From an uncultured Rhodoplanes sp. (lineage in GTDB: Bacteria > Pseudomonadota > Alphaproteobacteria > Rhizobiales > Xanthobacteraceae): a DNA stretch of 10,179 nucleotides. The position numbers were made by a program, and so were the translations under genes. The stretch covers positions 1 through 10,179 of the forward strand of contig CAKZHN010000550.1 of NCBI GenBank assembly GCA_936924235.1, read 5' to 3'. Positions 1 through 6,347 of the stretch are shown here, in pieces. The stretch's first letter is position 1, and the number at the start of each line of letters is the position of its first letter. The notes beneath the pieces are model-generated. The model saw only the letters and a list, made by a program, of their open reading frames with translations, had not been told where the DNA came from and made no database searches.

Positions 1-24
1 CAAGCGATGACCGAGAAAGTCATC

Positions 25-37
25 CCTAGAACCTAGG
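25..37. other. Short palindrome overlapping the ribosome binding site of the first gene
   Basis: CCTAG-AAC-CTAGG forms a 5-bp inverted repeat with a 3-base loop. Its right arm shares bases with the AGGAG Shine-Dalgarno sequence (35-39) of the gene starting at 47. Pairing could partly mask that site, but the stem is short and this is inference only. The rest of the first 46 bases shows no other gene that can be supported. Confidence 0.25.
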
Positions 38-46
38 AGTGAGTTC

Positions 47-1063
47 ATGAGGCAACTGTATATCTGCATTTGCGCGCTCCTCGTCTTCGGAGGGTCAAGT
101 GCCGCTTTCGCGCAAGCCGTCCCGGTCACAATCGAGAATTTCAAGCGCGCCGAGTCCGATCGCTACATGGGCAACCTCGTCAAGGAAGGCGGCCTCGGGA
201 AAATGGCCCACCGCCGCGAGCCAGCGAGCATCGACAACCAGACGGTCATCCGGCTCAACCGCGACACCCTCTATTCGCCGGGCGTTTTCGACCTCGACGC
301 CGGGCCGGTGACCGTCACGATGCCGGATGCCGGCAAGCGCTACATGTCGCTCCAGATCATCAACGAGGACCACTATGTTCCCGCGGTCTACTACGGCGCC
401 GGCACGCACACGTTGACGCGCGAGAACGTCGGCACGCGTTACGTCGTGGCAGGCATCCGCACGCTGGTCGACCCCAACGACCCGCAGGACGTCAAGGCTG
501 TCCACGCCCTGCAGGACGCAATCAAGGTCACCCAGAAAAGCGCGGGCACGTTCGAGGTGCCGGCTTGGGATCAGAAAAGCCAGAAGGACATTCGCGACGC
601 CCTGCTCGTGCTCAACAGTCATGCGGGCGGATTTTCGCGCGCCTTCGGTCCCAAGGGGAAGGTCGATCCGGTGAAGCACCTGATCGGCACGGCGGCCGGC
701 TGGGGCGGCAATCCCGACAAGGACGCGACCTACCTCAGCGTCACGCCGGCGAAGAACGACGGCACGACGGTCTACAAGCTGAACGTCAAGGACGTGCCGG
801 TCGACGCCTTCTGGTCGATCAGCCTCTACAACGCCGAGGGCTATTTCCAGAAGAACGATCTCAACGCCTATTCGCTCAACAACATCACGGCCAAAAAAAA
901 CGACGACGGATCGGTCTCGGTCCAGTTCGGCGGCTGCGACGGCAAGATTCCGAACTGCCTGCCGATCATGAAAGGCTGGAACTACACGGTGCGGCTCTAC
1001 CGGCCGCGCGCCCAAATCCTGAGCGGCATGTGGAAATTCCCCGAAGCACAACCAGTGAACTGA
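47..1063 (+). CDS. Exported DUF1254/DUF1214 domain protein
   Basis: This 338-residue protein has a Sec signal peptide (hydrophobic core about 6-20, likely cleavage after AFA at 22). The DUF1254 domain follows, marked by DNQTVIRLNRDTLYS at residues 63-77, a signature I recognise for this family. The C-terminal part (about 225-330) is DUF1214, with the FWSISLYN segment at 255-262 and the GWNYTVRLYRP segment near 310-320. Two Cys (297 and 304) close to each other could form a periplasmic disulphide. The start is set by AGGAG at 35-39, 7 bases upstream. The biochemical function of the family is not established; members are exported or membrane-linked. It is the first gene of a probable four-gene envelope operon, with the DUF3302 gene 13 bases downstream. 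Confidence is high for the family and low for any role. Confidence 0.9.
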   Translation: MRQLYICICALLVFGGSSAAFAQAVPVTIENFKRAESDRYMGNLVKEGGLGKMAHRREPASIDNQTVIRLNRDTLYSPGVFDLDAGPVTVTMPDAGKRYMSLQIINEDHYVPAVYYGAGTHTLTRENVGTRYVVAGIRTLVDPNDPQDVKAVHALQDAIKVTQKSAGTFEVPAWDQKSQKDIRDALLVLNSHAGGFSRAFGPKGKVDPVKHLIGTAAGWGGNPDKDATYLSVTPAKNDGTTVYKLNVKDVPVDAFWSISLYNAEGYFQKNDLNAYSLNNITAKKNDDGSVSVQFGGCDGKIPNCLPIMKGWNYTVRLYRPRAQILSGMWKFPEAQPVN

Positions 1064-1076
1064 GGCTTGGCCGAAC

Positions 1077-1316
1077 ATGCTCGACATCTTCGCCTGGATC
1101 GTCCTGCTCATTCTCGCCGCGAGCGCCATCGGCGTGATCGGCATCGCCGGCTGGCTGCCGGGCCATATCGCCAAGACCCGCGGCCACCCCTGGGCGCAGG
1201 CCGTCACCGTGGCCGGCTGGGTCACGCTGATCTGCGGCTTCGCGCTGTGGCCGATCGCGCTGATCTGGGCCTATGTCGACGTGCCGTCGGCCGCGAAAGC
1301 GAGGCAGCAGCCATGA
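1077..1316 (+). CDS. DUF3302 small inner-membrane protein (YiaW-like)
   Basis: This 79-residue protein has two predicted membrane helices, about residues 3-26 and 45-67. They are separated by a short polar loop containing the LPGHIAKTRGHP motif (27-38) that I associate with DUF3302/YiaW proteins. The second helix is rich in Trp and Gly. Its stop codon overlaps the start of the HlyD-type gene (ATGA at 1313-1316), so the two are probably translationally coupled. In Escherichia coli yiaW likewise sits directly before yiaV, which encodes a HlyD-family protein; conservation of this pair supports the assignment. The ribosome site is weak (GAGG overlapping the previous stop, 11 bases upstream). It probably helps assemble or anchor the membrane-fusion protein, which is inference. 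Confidence 0.85.
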   Translation: MLDIFAWIVLLILAASAIGVIGIAGWLPGHIAKTRGHPWAQAVTVAGWVTLICGFALWPIALIWAYVDVPSAAKARQQP

Positions 1317-2254
1317 TCGTTGCGATCCTCAACGTCTATCTGGTGCTGCTGTTCGTTCTGGTCCATTTCAAGATCGTGCCGTTCAACGCGTTCTGGAAAT
1401 GCTCGCCCGTCATCGTGCTGGCGCTGCTGCTGTTCGGCATGTTCATCCCGATGGGATGGGGCGCGCCGCAAGGCTCGGCGCTGGTGGTGCGCTACGCGGT
1501 GTCGATCGTGCCGAATGTGGCGGGCGAGGTGCTGGAGGTGCCGGTCGAAGGCAACACCCGGCTCAAGGCCGGCGACGTGCTGTTCCGCATCGATCCGACG
1601 CCATATCAGGCGCAAGTCGAGGCCCTGAAGGCGCAGCTCAAGCTGCAGGAAACGCGGCTCGCCCAGATGACGCAACTGCAGACCGCCGGCACTGGCCGCA
1701 GCTTCGACGTTGAGCAGCGCCAGGCCGAGGTCGATCAGCTCAAGGCGCAGGTCGACGGCGCGCAATGGAACCTCGACAGCACCGTCGTGCGCGCGCCGGC
1801 CGACGGCTACGTCACCAACCTCGCGCTGCGCAAGGGCGCGCGCGTCGCCAACCTGCCGCTGTCGCCGGTGATGGCCTTCATCGATACGTCTGATACGCTG
1901 ATCGGCGTCGAGATCGCACAGAACGATGCTCGCTACGTGAAAGCGGGCCAGCCGGTCGAGGTGACGTTCAAGTTCAGGCCGGGCGCGATCTACACCGGCA
2001 AGGTGGAGACCGTGTTGCAGGCGATCGCGTCAGGCCAGACCCAGGTGTCCGGCAGCGCTGCCACGCCGCGAGCCATTCAGGCCGCGCCATTCGTCGTGCG
2101 CGTCAGGCTCGACGACGCGGCGTTCGCCGCGAGCCTGCCGGCAGGCAGCACCGGCGAGGCGGCGGTCTTCACAGACCATGTCACGGCCACGCACATTATC
2201 CGCAAGGTGCTGCTGCGGCAGGTCGCGATCCTGAACTACGTGAACCCGTTTTGA
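1313..2254 (+). CDS. HlyD-family membrane-fusion (periplasmic adaptor) protein, YiaV-like
   Basis: The protein is 313 residues from the ATG that overlaps the previous stop. The reading frame is open further upstream, but the ATGA overlap and homology to the YiaV arrangement favour this start. Two hydrophobic helices lie at about 2-18 and 32-48, which is typical of YiaV/YibH-like adaptors; many classical HlyD proteins have one. A first half-lipoyl segment covers about 63-97 (VPNVAGEVLEVPVEGN...LKAGDVLFRIDP). A coiled-coil hairpin rich in Gln, Glu and Leu covers about 98-155. The second half-lipoyl segment follows (VVRAPADGYVTNLALRKGARV, 158-178), then a beta-barrel domain to the end. Such proteins bridge an inner-membrane transporter to an outer-membrane channel. 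No inner-membrane pump is encoded here. Confidence 0.9.
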   Translation: MIVAILNVYLVLLFVLVHFKIVPFNAFWKCSPVIVLALLLFGMFIPMGWGAPQGSALVVRYAVSIVPNVAGEVLEVPVEGNTRLKAGDVLFRIDPTPYQAQVEALKAQLKLQETRLAQMTQLQTAGTGRSFDVEQRQAEVDQLKAQVDGAQWNLDSTVVRAPADGYVTNLALRKGARVANLPLSPVMAFIDTSDTLIGVEIAQNDARYVKAGQPVEVTFKFRPGAIYTGKVETVLQAIASGQTQVSGSAATPRAIQAAPFVVRVRLDDAAFAASLPAGSTGEAAVFTDHVTATHIIRKVLLRQVAILNYVNPF

Positions 2255-2327
2255 GTGGTGCGTCGTAAGCCGCGCCGAAGGAGACCGTTTCGTTTCTGTA
2301 ATGGCATGAAAAGTGTGGGAGGCTGTG

Positions 2328-3401
2328 ATGAGGACATGGGCGGCGCCGAGGCGGCTTTCGAAGAGCGTCAGAATTTTTGCTGCGGCAGCCGGCGTAACCG
2401 CCGGCATCGCCGGTTCGGGCGGTGACGCGCGCGCTGACTATGCGGGCATCGGTTCGTGGTTGCCCGGCTCGTTCGGCAGCCTTGCGGCAACGCCGCTGCA
2501 GCCCGGGTGGGGCCTGGGCCTGATCTACTATCACGCCAACTCGACGGCGGGCGGCGACGTCGCGGCGCAGCGCGCCATCCAGTTCGGCAGCCGCACCACC
2601 AACCTGACTGTCTCGCTCGATGCGCAGATGAAGGCCATCCTCGACATCGGCGTGTTCGCACCGAGCTACACGTTTGCGCAGCCGGTGCTCGGCGGGCAAT
2701 TCTCGATCAACGTGCTGGCGATGTACGGCCGCATGGACGCCAAGATCGACGCCAACGTTACCGGCGCGCTCGGGCCGATCGGCTTCGCCACGAACCGCAG
2801 CGTGGAGGACGCCCGGATGGTGTGGGGCGACGTGTTCATCCAGCCGACCTGGCGTATCAACCAGGGCGTCAACAACTACATGGTCTACGGCATGTTCAAC
2901 CTGCCGGTCGGCACCTATGACCCGCACCGCCTCGCCAATCTCGGCCTCGGTCACTGGTACGTCGACGTTGGCGGCGGCTACACCTACTTCAACCCGAAGT
3001 CCGGCTGGGAGTTCTCCGCCGTCACCGGTTTCACCTACAATTTCATCAATCCCGACATTCAGTATCAGAACGGCGTCGACTGGCATCTCGACTGGGGCGT
3101 CTCGAAGTTCGTGACCAAGGACGTGCACATCGGCCTGGTCGGCTATGTCTATCAGCAGCTCACCGCCGACAGCGGCAGCGGCGCAGTGTTCGGCGACTTC
3201 AAGTCCCGGGTGTTCGCCGCCGGCCCGCAGATCGGCTACCTGTTCCCGGTCGGCGACATGCAGGGCTATCTCAACCTGAAGGGGTACAAGGAGTTCGACG
3301 CCGAGAATCGGCCTGAAGGCTGGAATGTATGGCTCTCCTTCGCGCTCTCACCGAAGGCCGCAGCCGCGCAGGCGGCCAAGTCGGGCATTCCGCTCAAGTG
3401 A
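2328..3401 (+). CDS. Outer-membrane beta-barrel protein, Phenol_MetA_deg (SphA-like) family
   Basis: The 357-residue protein starts at the ATG at 2328, which has GGGAGG at 2317-2322 with a 5-base gap. An in-frame GTG at 2313 is less likely because it lies upstream of that site. A signal peptide ends near ARA (residue 36). The mature part has alternating hydrophobic and aromatic strands separated by Gly/Asn/Asp turns. Recognisable stretches include PGWGLGLIYYHA, YTYFNPKSGWEFSAVTG, YQNGVDWHLDWGVSKF and GYVYQQLTADSG, which match the pattern of the MetA-pathway phenol degradation / putative transporter family. Members are thought to be outer-membrane channels for hydrophobic compounds. It follows the HlyD-type gene by 73 bases with no obvious terminator, so it may be the outer-membrane partner in the same operon (inference). 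Confidence 0.82.
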   Translation: MRTWAAPRRLSKSVRIFAAAAGVTAGIAGSGGDARADYAGIGSWLPGSFGSLAATPLQPGWGLGLIYYHANSTAGGDVAAQRAIQFGSRTTNLTVSLDAQMKAILDIGVFAPSYTFAQPVLGGQFSINVLAMYGRMDAKIDANVTGALGPIGFATNRSVEDARMVWGDVFIQPTWRINQGVNNYMVYGMFNLPVGTYDPHRLANLGLGHWYVDVGGGYTYFNPKSGWEFSAVTGFTYNFINPDIQYQNGVDWHLDWGVSKFVTKDVHIGLVGYVYQQLTADSGSGAVFGDFKSRVFAAGPQIGYLFPVGDMQGYLNLKGYKEFDAENRPEGWNVWLSFALSPKAAAAQAAKSGIPLK

Positions 3402-3427
3402 ACGATTGCCGCTCAAGTGAGCGATTG
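3390..3427 (+). repeat. 19-bp tandem duplication across a stop codon
   Basis: Two adjacent 19-base copies, 3390-3408 and 3409-3427, begin CCGCTCAAGTGA and differ at one base (A at 3402, G at 3421). The first copy carries the last codons and the TGA stop (3399-3401) of the outer-membrane protein gene. The second repeats the same codons and stop immediately downstream, so it does not alter the protein. It looks like a recent slippage or duplication event. Confidence 0.85.
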
Positions 3428-3449
3428 TCAGCTCCGCCGTTTTCGCATT

Positions 3450-3469
3450 GAGACGGCGCGAGCCGTCTC
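3450..3469 (+). terminator. GC-rich hairpin between two + strand genes
   Basis: GAGACGGC (3450-3457) pairs perfectly with GCCGTCTC (3462-3469) around a GCGA tetraloop, a stable GNRA type. It lies 49 bases after the outer-membrane protein stop and 50 bases before the next start. No T-run follows, so it could be a weak terminator, an mRNA-stabilising stem or an operator for the next gene. Confidence 0.45.
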
Positions 3470-3519
3470 GGCTAAAATGATCGAGGGGGTTGTTTTGGAT
3501 ATTTAAGGGAGAATGCAAA

Positions 3520-4005
3520 ATGATGATGCGTGCTCTTGCCCTGCCCGTCGGCGCGCTCCTCGCGGGTCTTGCGATCAGCGTCACGCCCGCCCAGGCGCTC
3601 ACGATGAAGGAATGCAGCGCCAAATATAAAGAGGCGCAGACCGCCGGCACCCTGAACGGCCAGAAGTGGAACGACTTCCGCAAGGCGAACTGCGGCAGCG
3701 ATGCCGCGGCTGCGCCGGCCGGCGATGCCAAGCCTGCCGCATCGACCACGCCGACGCCCACTCCGAAGCCCGCGACGACCGCCGCGAAGACGCCCGCAGC
3801 GGCTCCCGCCGGTGCAAGCAACGCGGTGTTCCCCAGCGCCGTCGATGCGAAATACTCGAAGGAATCCGAAGGCAAGGCCCGCATGCACACCTGCCTCGAC
3901 CAGTACAACGCCAACAAGACCAGCAACGGCAATGGCGATCTGAAATGGATCCAGAAGGGCGGCGGCTACTACAGCGAGTGCAACAAGCGCCTGAAGGGCG
4001 CCTGA
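3520..4005 (+). CDS. Small exported protein with two Cys/Tyr/Trp segments, function unknown
   Basis: The protein is 161 residues from the first of three consecutive ATG codons, with AAGGGAGA at 3505-3512 as ribosome site; an upstream in-frame TTG at 3490 is unlikely. The signal peptide ends near PAQA (residue 26). The mature protein has an N-terminal segment (C32, Y36, W50, C58), a low-complexity Ala/Pro/Thr-rich linker (about 61-101) with a TPTPTPKP stretch, and a C-terminal segment (C125, Y129, W143, C154). In both segments Tyr is at Cys+4 and Trp at Cys+18, so this looks like an internal duplication with one disulphide per unit. I recall similar KECSAKY...W..FRKA.C proteins as hypothetical exported proteins of Rhizobiales; a distant PsiF relationship is possible but not shown. 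The protein is likely periplasmic. Confidence 0.8.
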   Translation: MMMRALALPVGALLAGLAISVTPAQALTMKECSAKYKEAQTAGTLNGQKWNDFRKANCGSDAAAAPAGDAKPAASTTPTPTPKPATTAAKTPAAAPAGASNAVFPSAVDAKYSKESEGKARMHTCLDQYNANKTSNGNGDLKWIQKGGGYYSECNKRLKGA

Positions 4006-4021
4006 GGCAGCCACAAAAGCA

Positions 4022-4058
4022 CCGGCGCGCGCCAGCAGGTGGACCTGACGCGCGCCGG
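4022..4058. terminator. Long hairpin between convergent genes
   Basis: CCGGCGCGCG (4022-4031) pairs perfectly with CGCGCGCCGG (4049-4058). A second small stem inside the loop is CAGG/CCTG (4036-4039 with 4044-4047). The structure sits in the 82-base gap between the stops of the exported protein gene (+) and the DUF4394 gene (-), where a bidirectional terminator would be expected. There is no T-run on either side, so termination efficiency is uncertain. Confidence 0.6.
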
Positions 4059-4087
4059 GCCGCTGACATAAGGCGAGGTCTTTAGCC

Positions 4088-4885
4088 TTACATCGCAGAC
4101 GGTTTCTGCATCGCCGGAAGAATGGCGATATCGCGGACGCCGCTGACGCCCTTGATCTGCACCGCGGGCGTGGCCTTGCCGGTCGCGAGATCGACGCTGA
4201 GCAGCCAGTCGCCGGACATCAGCCAGGCTTCGTTCTTGCCGTTGCCGTCCGACCAGATGTCGAACGCCACGCCCTCGACCTTGACGCCGAGCTTGCCGAC
4301 CGCGTTCAGGACGCCGTCGTTCGGCGGCGCCTGCTTGAAGAGCGCGCCGATCGTGCCGTCGATGTCGTAGAGCGCGGTCTCCTTCGCGCCCTTCACCGAA
4401 TTGGTGTAGGCGCCGGCCACGACGTTGGGCTTCTCGCCCTTGTGCATGTCGGTCTCCGCGAACTTGTGCGCGCCGTCGGTCGTGACCTTGCCGTCGTCGA
4501 CATTGACGCGGAGGCTGGTGCCGTCGTTGCTCATCAGCCGCATGCGGTCGGCGACCGGGTTGAAGTCGACCGTGGCCCAGGAGCCTTCGGCGAGTGTCTT
4601 CTCGAGCTTCGACTTCATGGTCGCCTTGCCGCTGGCGAGATCGACCGTGTAGATGCCGCCGTCGGAGCCGACCGCATAGAGCATGCTGTCCGAAGGACGC
4701 ACGTCGAAGCCCAGCACCTTCCCCGGGATGCCGGAAATCTTCCAGGTCTTGATCACGGCCTTTTTGCTGGTGTCGACGATCGAGACGCTGTTGTCGCCCG
4801 AAAGTGCAGCCACCTCCGCGGCCTGCGCCGCGGTAAGTCCGATCAGCAGGGCCGCCGAGGCGGCCAGAACGGTACGGATTGTCAT
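4088..4885 (-). CDS. Exported DUF4394 domain protein
   Basis: The protein is 265 residues. The start is the ATG at 4885, preceded by AGGGAGA 5-6 bases upstream and giving a clean signal peptide (hydrophobic core 6-20, cleavage after AQA at 22). The frame is open further upstream, but that region carries the promoter. DUF4394 features include the DFNPVADRMRLMSNDG stretch (107-122) followed by LRVNVDDGKV (125-134). Several repeated blades are present, such as GGIYTVDLASGKAT and WLLSVDLATGKATP, which suggest a beta-propeller-like fold. DUF4394 proteins are periplasmic or extracellular and of unknown function. The gene is divergent from an ECF sigma/anti-sigma operon and shares a promoter motif with it, so it is probably a regulon member. 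It may therefore respond to an envelope or oxidative signal (inference). Confidence 0.88.
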   Translation of the reverse strand: MTIRTVLAASAALLIGLTAAQAAEVAALSGDNSVSIVDTSKKAVIKTWKISGIPGKVLGFDVRPSDSMLYAVGSDGGIYTVDLASGKATMKSKLEKTLAEGSWATVDFNPVADRMRLMSNDGTSLRVNVDDGKVTTDGAHKFAETDMHKGEKPNVVAGAYTNSVKGAKETALYDIDGTIGALFKQAPPNDGVLNAVGKLGVKVEGVAFDIWSDGNGKNEAWLMSGDWLLSVDLATGKATPAVQIKGVSGVRDIAILPAMQKPSAM

Positions 4886-4928
4886 CGCACTCTCCCTTGG
4901 AATCGCGGCCGCCGATTGCGGCCACTCG

Positions 4929-4956
4929 GGATACGGACCGCCCTGCCGGACGGATG
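4929..4956 (-). promoter_or_regulatory. Candidate ECF-sigma promoter for the DUF4394 gene
   Basis: On the minus strand, CATCC (4956-4952, preceded by G) is followed after exactly 17 bases by GTATCC (4934-4929). A transcript would start near 4922, leaving a leader of about 37 bases before the ATG at 4885. The same GCATCC-N17-GTA arrangement occurs on the opposite strand facing the sigma gene. The -35-like element resembles the CCATCC I recall for SigK-type sigma factors. No mapping data are available. Confidence 0.5.
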
Positions 4957-4990
4957 CCGGAGACGCCGTCAAAGAAAATTGAGCGGGCTG

Positions 4991-5018
4991 CATCCAAAGC
5001 CGCGACGCCGCGGTAGTC
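4991..5018 (+). promoter_or_regulatory. Candidate autoregulatory ECF-sigma promoter for the sigma/anti-sigma operon
   Basis: CATCC (4991-4995, preceded by G) is followed after exactly 17 bases by GTAGTC (5013-5018), about 59 bases before the sigma ATG. It mirrors the minus-strand site at 4929-4956, with identical -35-like bases, identical spacing and a shared GTA at the -10-like element. Autoregulation is common for ECF sigma operons. Confidence 0.5.
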
Positions 5019-5076
5019 GGCTGTGACATTGGCCCGTGATGGGTCTTTTCGTAGGATAGGTGCAGGCCGGTAACCG

Positions 5077-5630
5077 ATGACCACCGATGCAGCCGCCGAC
5101 AGCGCGACCGAAGCGCAGGTCGCCGCCGCCCTTGCCCGCTGCGCCGCGGGCGAGCGTGCGGCGCTCCGCGTCATCTATGACATCGAGGCCGGCCGCATGG
5201 TCGGCGTGGCGCGAAGGATGCTGCGGCGGCAGGACCTCGCCGAGGAAGCCGTGCAGGACACCTTCATGCGGGTGTGGCGTTCGGCCCGCAGGTTCGATCC
5301 GGCAAGGGCGCGGCGCGCAGCTGGCTCTACGCCATCCTGCGCAACTGCGCGCTGACCATCCTGCGCGACGAGAGCCGCTTCACCGCCGACGAGGATATCG
5401 CCGAAGAGGCGGCGCCGATGACCGAGAACGCGCTGGCGCGGCTGCCGGAGAACAGCGCGCTGCGGCGCTGCCTCGAACGGCTCGATGCGTCGCGCCGCGC
5501 CGTCGTGGTGCTGGCCTACGTGCACGGGCTGTCGCATGGCGAGCTCGCCGGCAAGCTCGGCGTGCCGCTCGGCACGGTGAAGAGCTGGGTACGCAGAAGC
5601 CTCATCTCATTGCAGGAGTGCATGGGATGA
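5077..5630 (+). pseudogene. ECF RNA polymerase sigma factor, split by a one-base frameshift
   Basis: The first frame (5077-5355) encodes region 2, with the DLAEEAVQDTFMRVWRSARRF segment, then reads into unrelated Arg/Ala-rich sequence and stops. The second frame, taken up at 5304, continues as KGAARSWLYAILRNCAL and carries region 4 (about SRRAVVVLAYVHGLSHGELAGKL, then GTVKSWVRRSL) to the TGA at 5630. Adding one base between 5303 and 5304 gives FDPA-KGAARSWLYAIL and a normal 184-residue sigma factor. The family is ECF paired with an RskA-type anti-sigma (SigK/SigL-like). The stop overlaps the anti-sigma start by ATGA. No slippery heptamer is present at the junction, so programmed frameshifting is unlikely. 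It could be a real inactivating deletion or a sequencing/assembly error; both domains are otherwise well conserved, which suggests a recent event or an error. The ribosome site is weak. Confidence 0.85.
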
Positions 5631-6331
5631 CGATCACCCGCGACGACAAGGCGCTGGCCGGCGAATACGTGCTCGGCGTGCTCGAAGGCGACGCGAAGGC
5701 GGCCGCCGAGCAGCGGATCGCATCCGACGCCGAGTTCGCCCGCGAGGTGGAAGCCTGGCGCGCGCGTTTCGCCGCGTTCGACGACACCGCCGAAGCGCAG
5801 GCCGCGGGCGACGCGCTCTGGCGCAACATCGAGTCCGGCGTGTCGGCAAGCGCCGCGCGCGAGCCCGCGCCGGCGTCGCTGTGGTCGCGGTTCTGGAACA
5901 ATCTGCCGGCGCTGCGCGCCGCGGCGCTCGGCACGTCGTTCGCGGCGCTGCTGCTCGCAGTGGGCCTGGGGTTCGCGCTCCGCGCCGCCTATCAGCAGCC
6001 GACGGTGATCGCGGTGCTGGTCGACGGCAACCGCACCGGCGCGGTGGTGCAGGCCTTCGCCGACGGCCGGGTGGTGCTGATGCCGCTCGCCGACATCAAC
6101 GTGCCGCCGGGGCGGGCCATCGAGGTGTGGACCTTGCCGAGCCGCGAGCGCGGCCCGGTGTCGGTTGGCTTGATGGATCGGGCGCGCTCGCTAACGCTGT
6201 CGTTGAAGGACCTGCCGGCGCCGAAGCCGGATCAGCTTTTTGAAATGACGCTCGAGCCGGCGACCGGCTCGCCGACCGGACGCCCGACCGGGCCGGTGCT
6301 GTTCAAGGGCAACGCCGCGCTGGCGCTTTAG
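5627..6331 (+). CDS. Membrane anti-sigma factor, RskA family
   Basis: The protein is 234 residues, starting at the ATG that overlaps the sigma stop. The N-terminal cytoplasmic part (about 1-90) holds the typical LAGEYVLGVLEGD motif (10-22) followed by a helical segment with paired Trp (44, 65), the sigma-binding region. One transmembrane helix lies at about 97-118. The periplasmic RskA C-terminal domain follows, with IEVWTLPS (165-172), VGLMDR (180-185) and the FEMTLEPATGSPTGRPTGPV stretch (205-224) that marks the family. The Zn-binding HxxxCxxC motif of ZAS anti-sigmas is absent, consistent with the RskA/ChrR-independent type. It holds the cognate sigma at the membrane until regulated proteolysis. 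If the sigma frameshift is real, translation stopping at 5355 would leave about 270 bases untranslated upstream and could reduce expression. Confidence 0.88.
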   Translation: MTITRDDKALAGEYVLGVLEGDAKAAAEQRIASDAEFAREVEAWRARFAAFDDTAEAQAAGDALWRNIESGVSASAAREPAPASLWSRFWNNLPALRAAALGTSFAALLLAVGLGFALRAAYQQPTVIAVLVDGNRTGAVVQAFADGRVVLMPLADINVPPGRAIEVWTLPSRERGPVSVGLMDRARSLTLSLKDLPAPKPDQLFEMTLEPATGSPTGRPTGPVLFKGNAALAL

Positions 6332-6347
6332 ACGCTGAAAGAAAACG

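Noticed and set aside
1..36. Possible 3' end of an upstream gene (11 codons ending TAG at 34-36)
   Set aside because: The frame is open, but eleven codons carry no recognisable motif, and another frame also ends nearby, so it cannot be supported.
21..48. CATCC followed at 17 bases by GTTCAT, resembling the ECF promoter motif
   Set aside because: The second element overlaps the start codon at 47, and the shared GTA is missing, so it cannot be that gene's promoter.
1067..1312. N-terminal extension of the HlyD-type protein in the open frame upstream
   Set aside because: The extension is out of frame over the DUF3302 gene, Arg/His-rich and without homology; the ATG at 1313 gives a normal adaptor with an ATGA overlap.
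2313..2327. GTG start five codons upstream for the outer-membrane protein
   Set aside because: The GGGAGG ribosome site at 2317-2322 lies inside that extension and is correctly spaced for the ATG at 2328.
3969..5174. A 401-codon minus-strand frame overlapping the DUF4394 gene
   Set aside because: It is out of frame with the DUF4394 protein, Arg-rich, and runs through the divergent promoter region into the sigma gene.
5281..5310. Programmed -1 ribosomal frameshifting in the sigma gene
   Set aside because: No X-XXY-YYZ slippery heptamer or evident downstream pseudoknot is seen near 5303, and ECF sigma factors are not known to be expressed this way. A deletion or sequence error is simpler.
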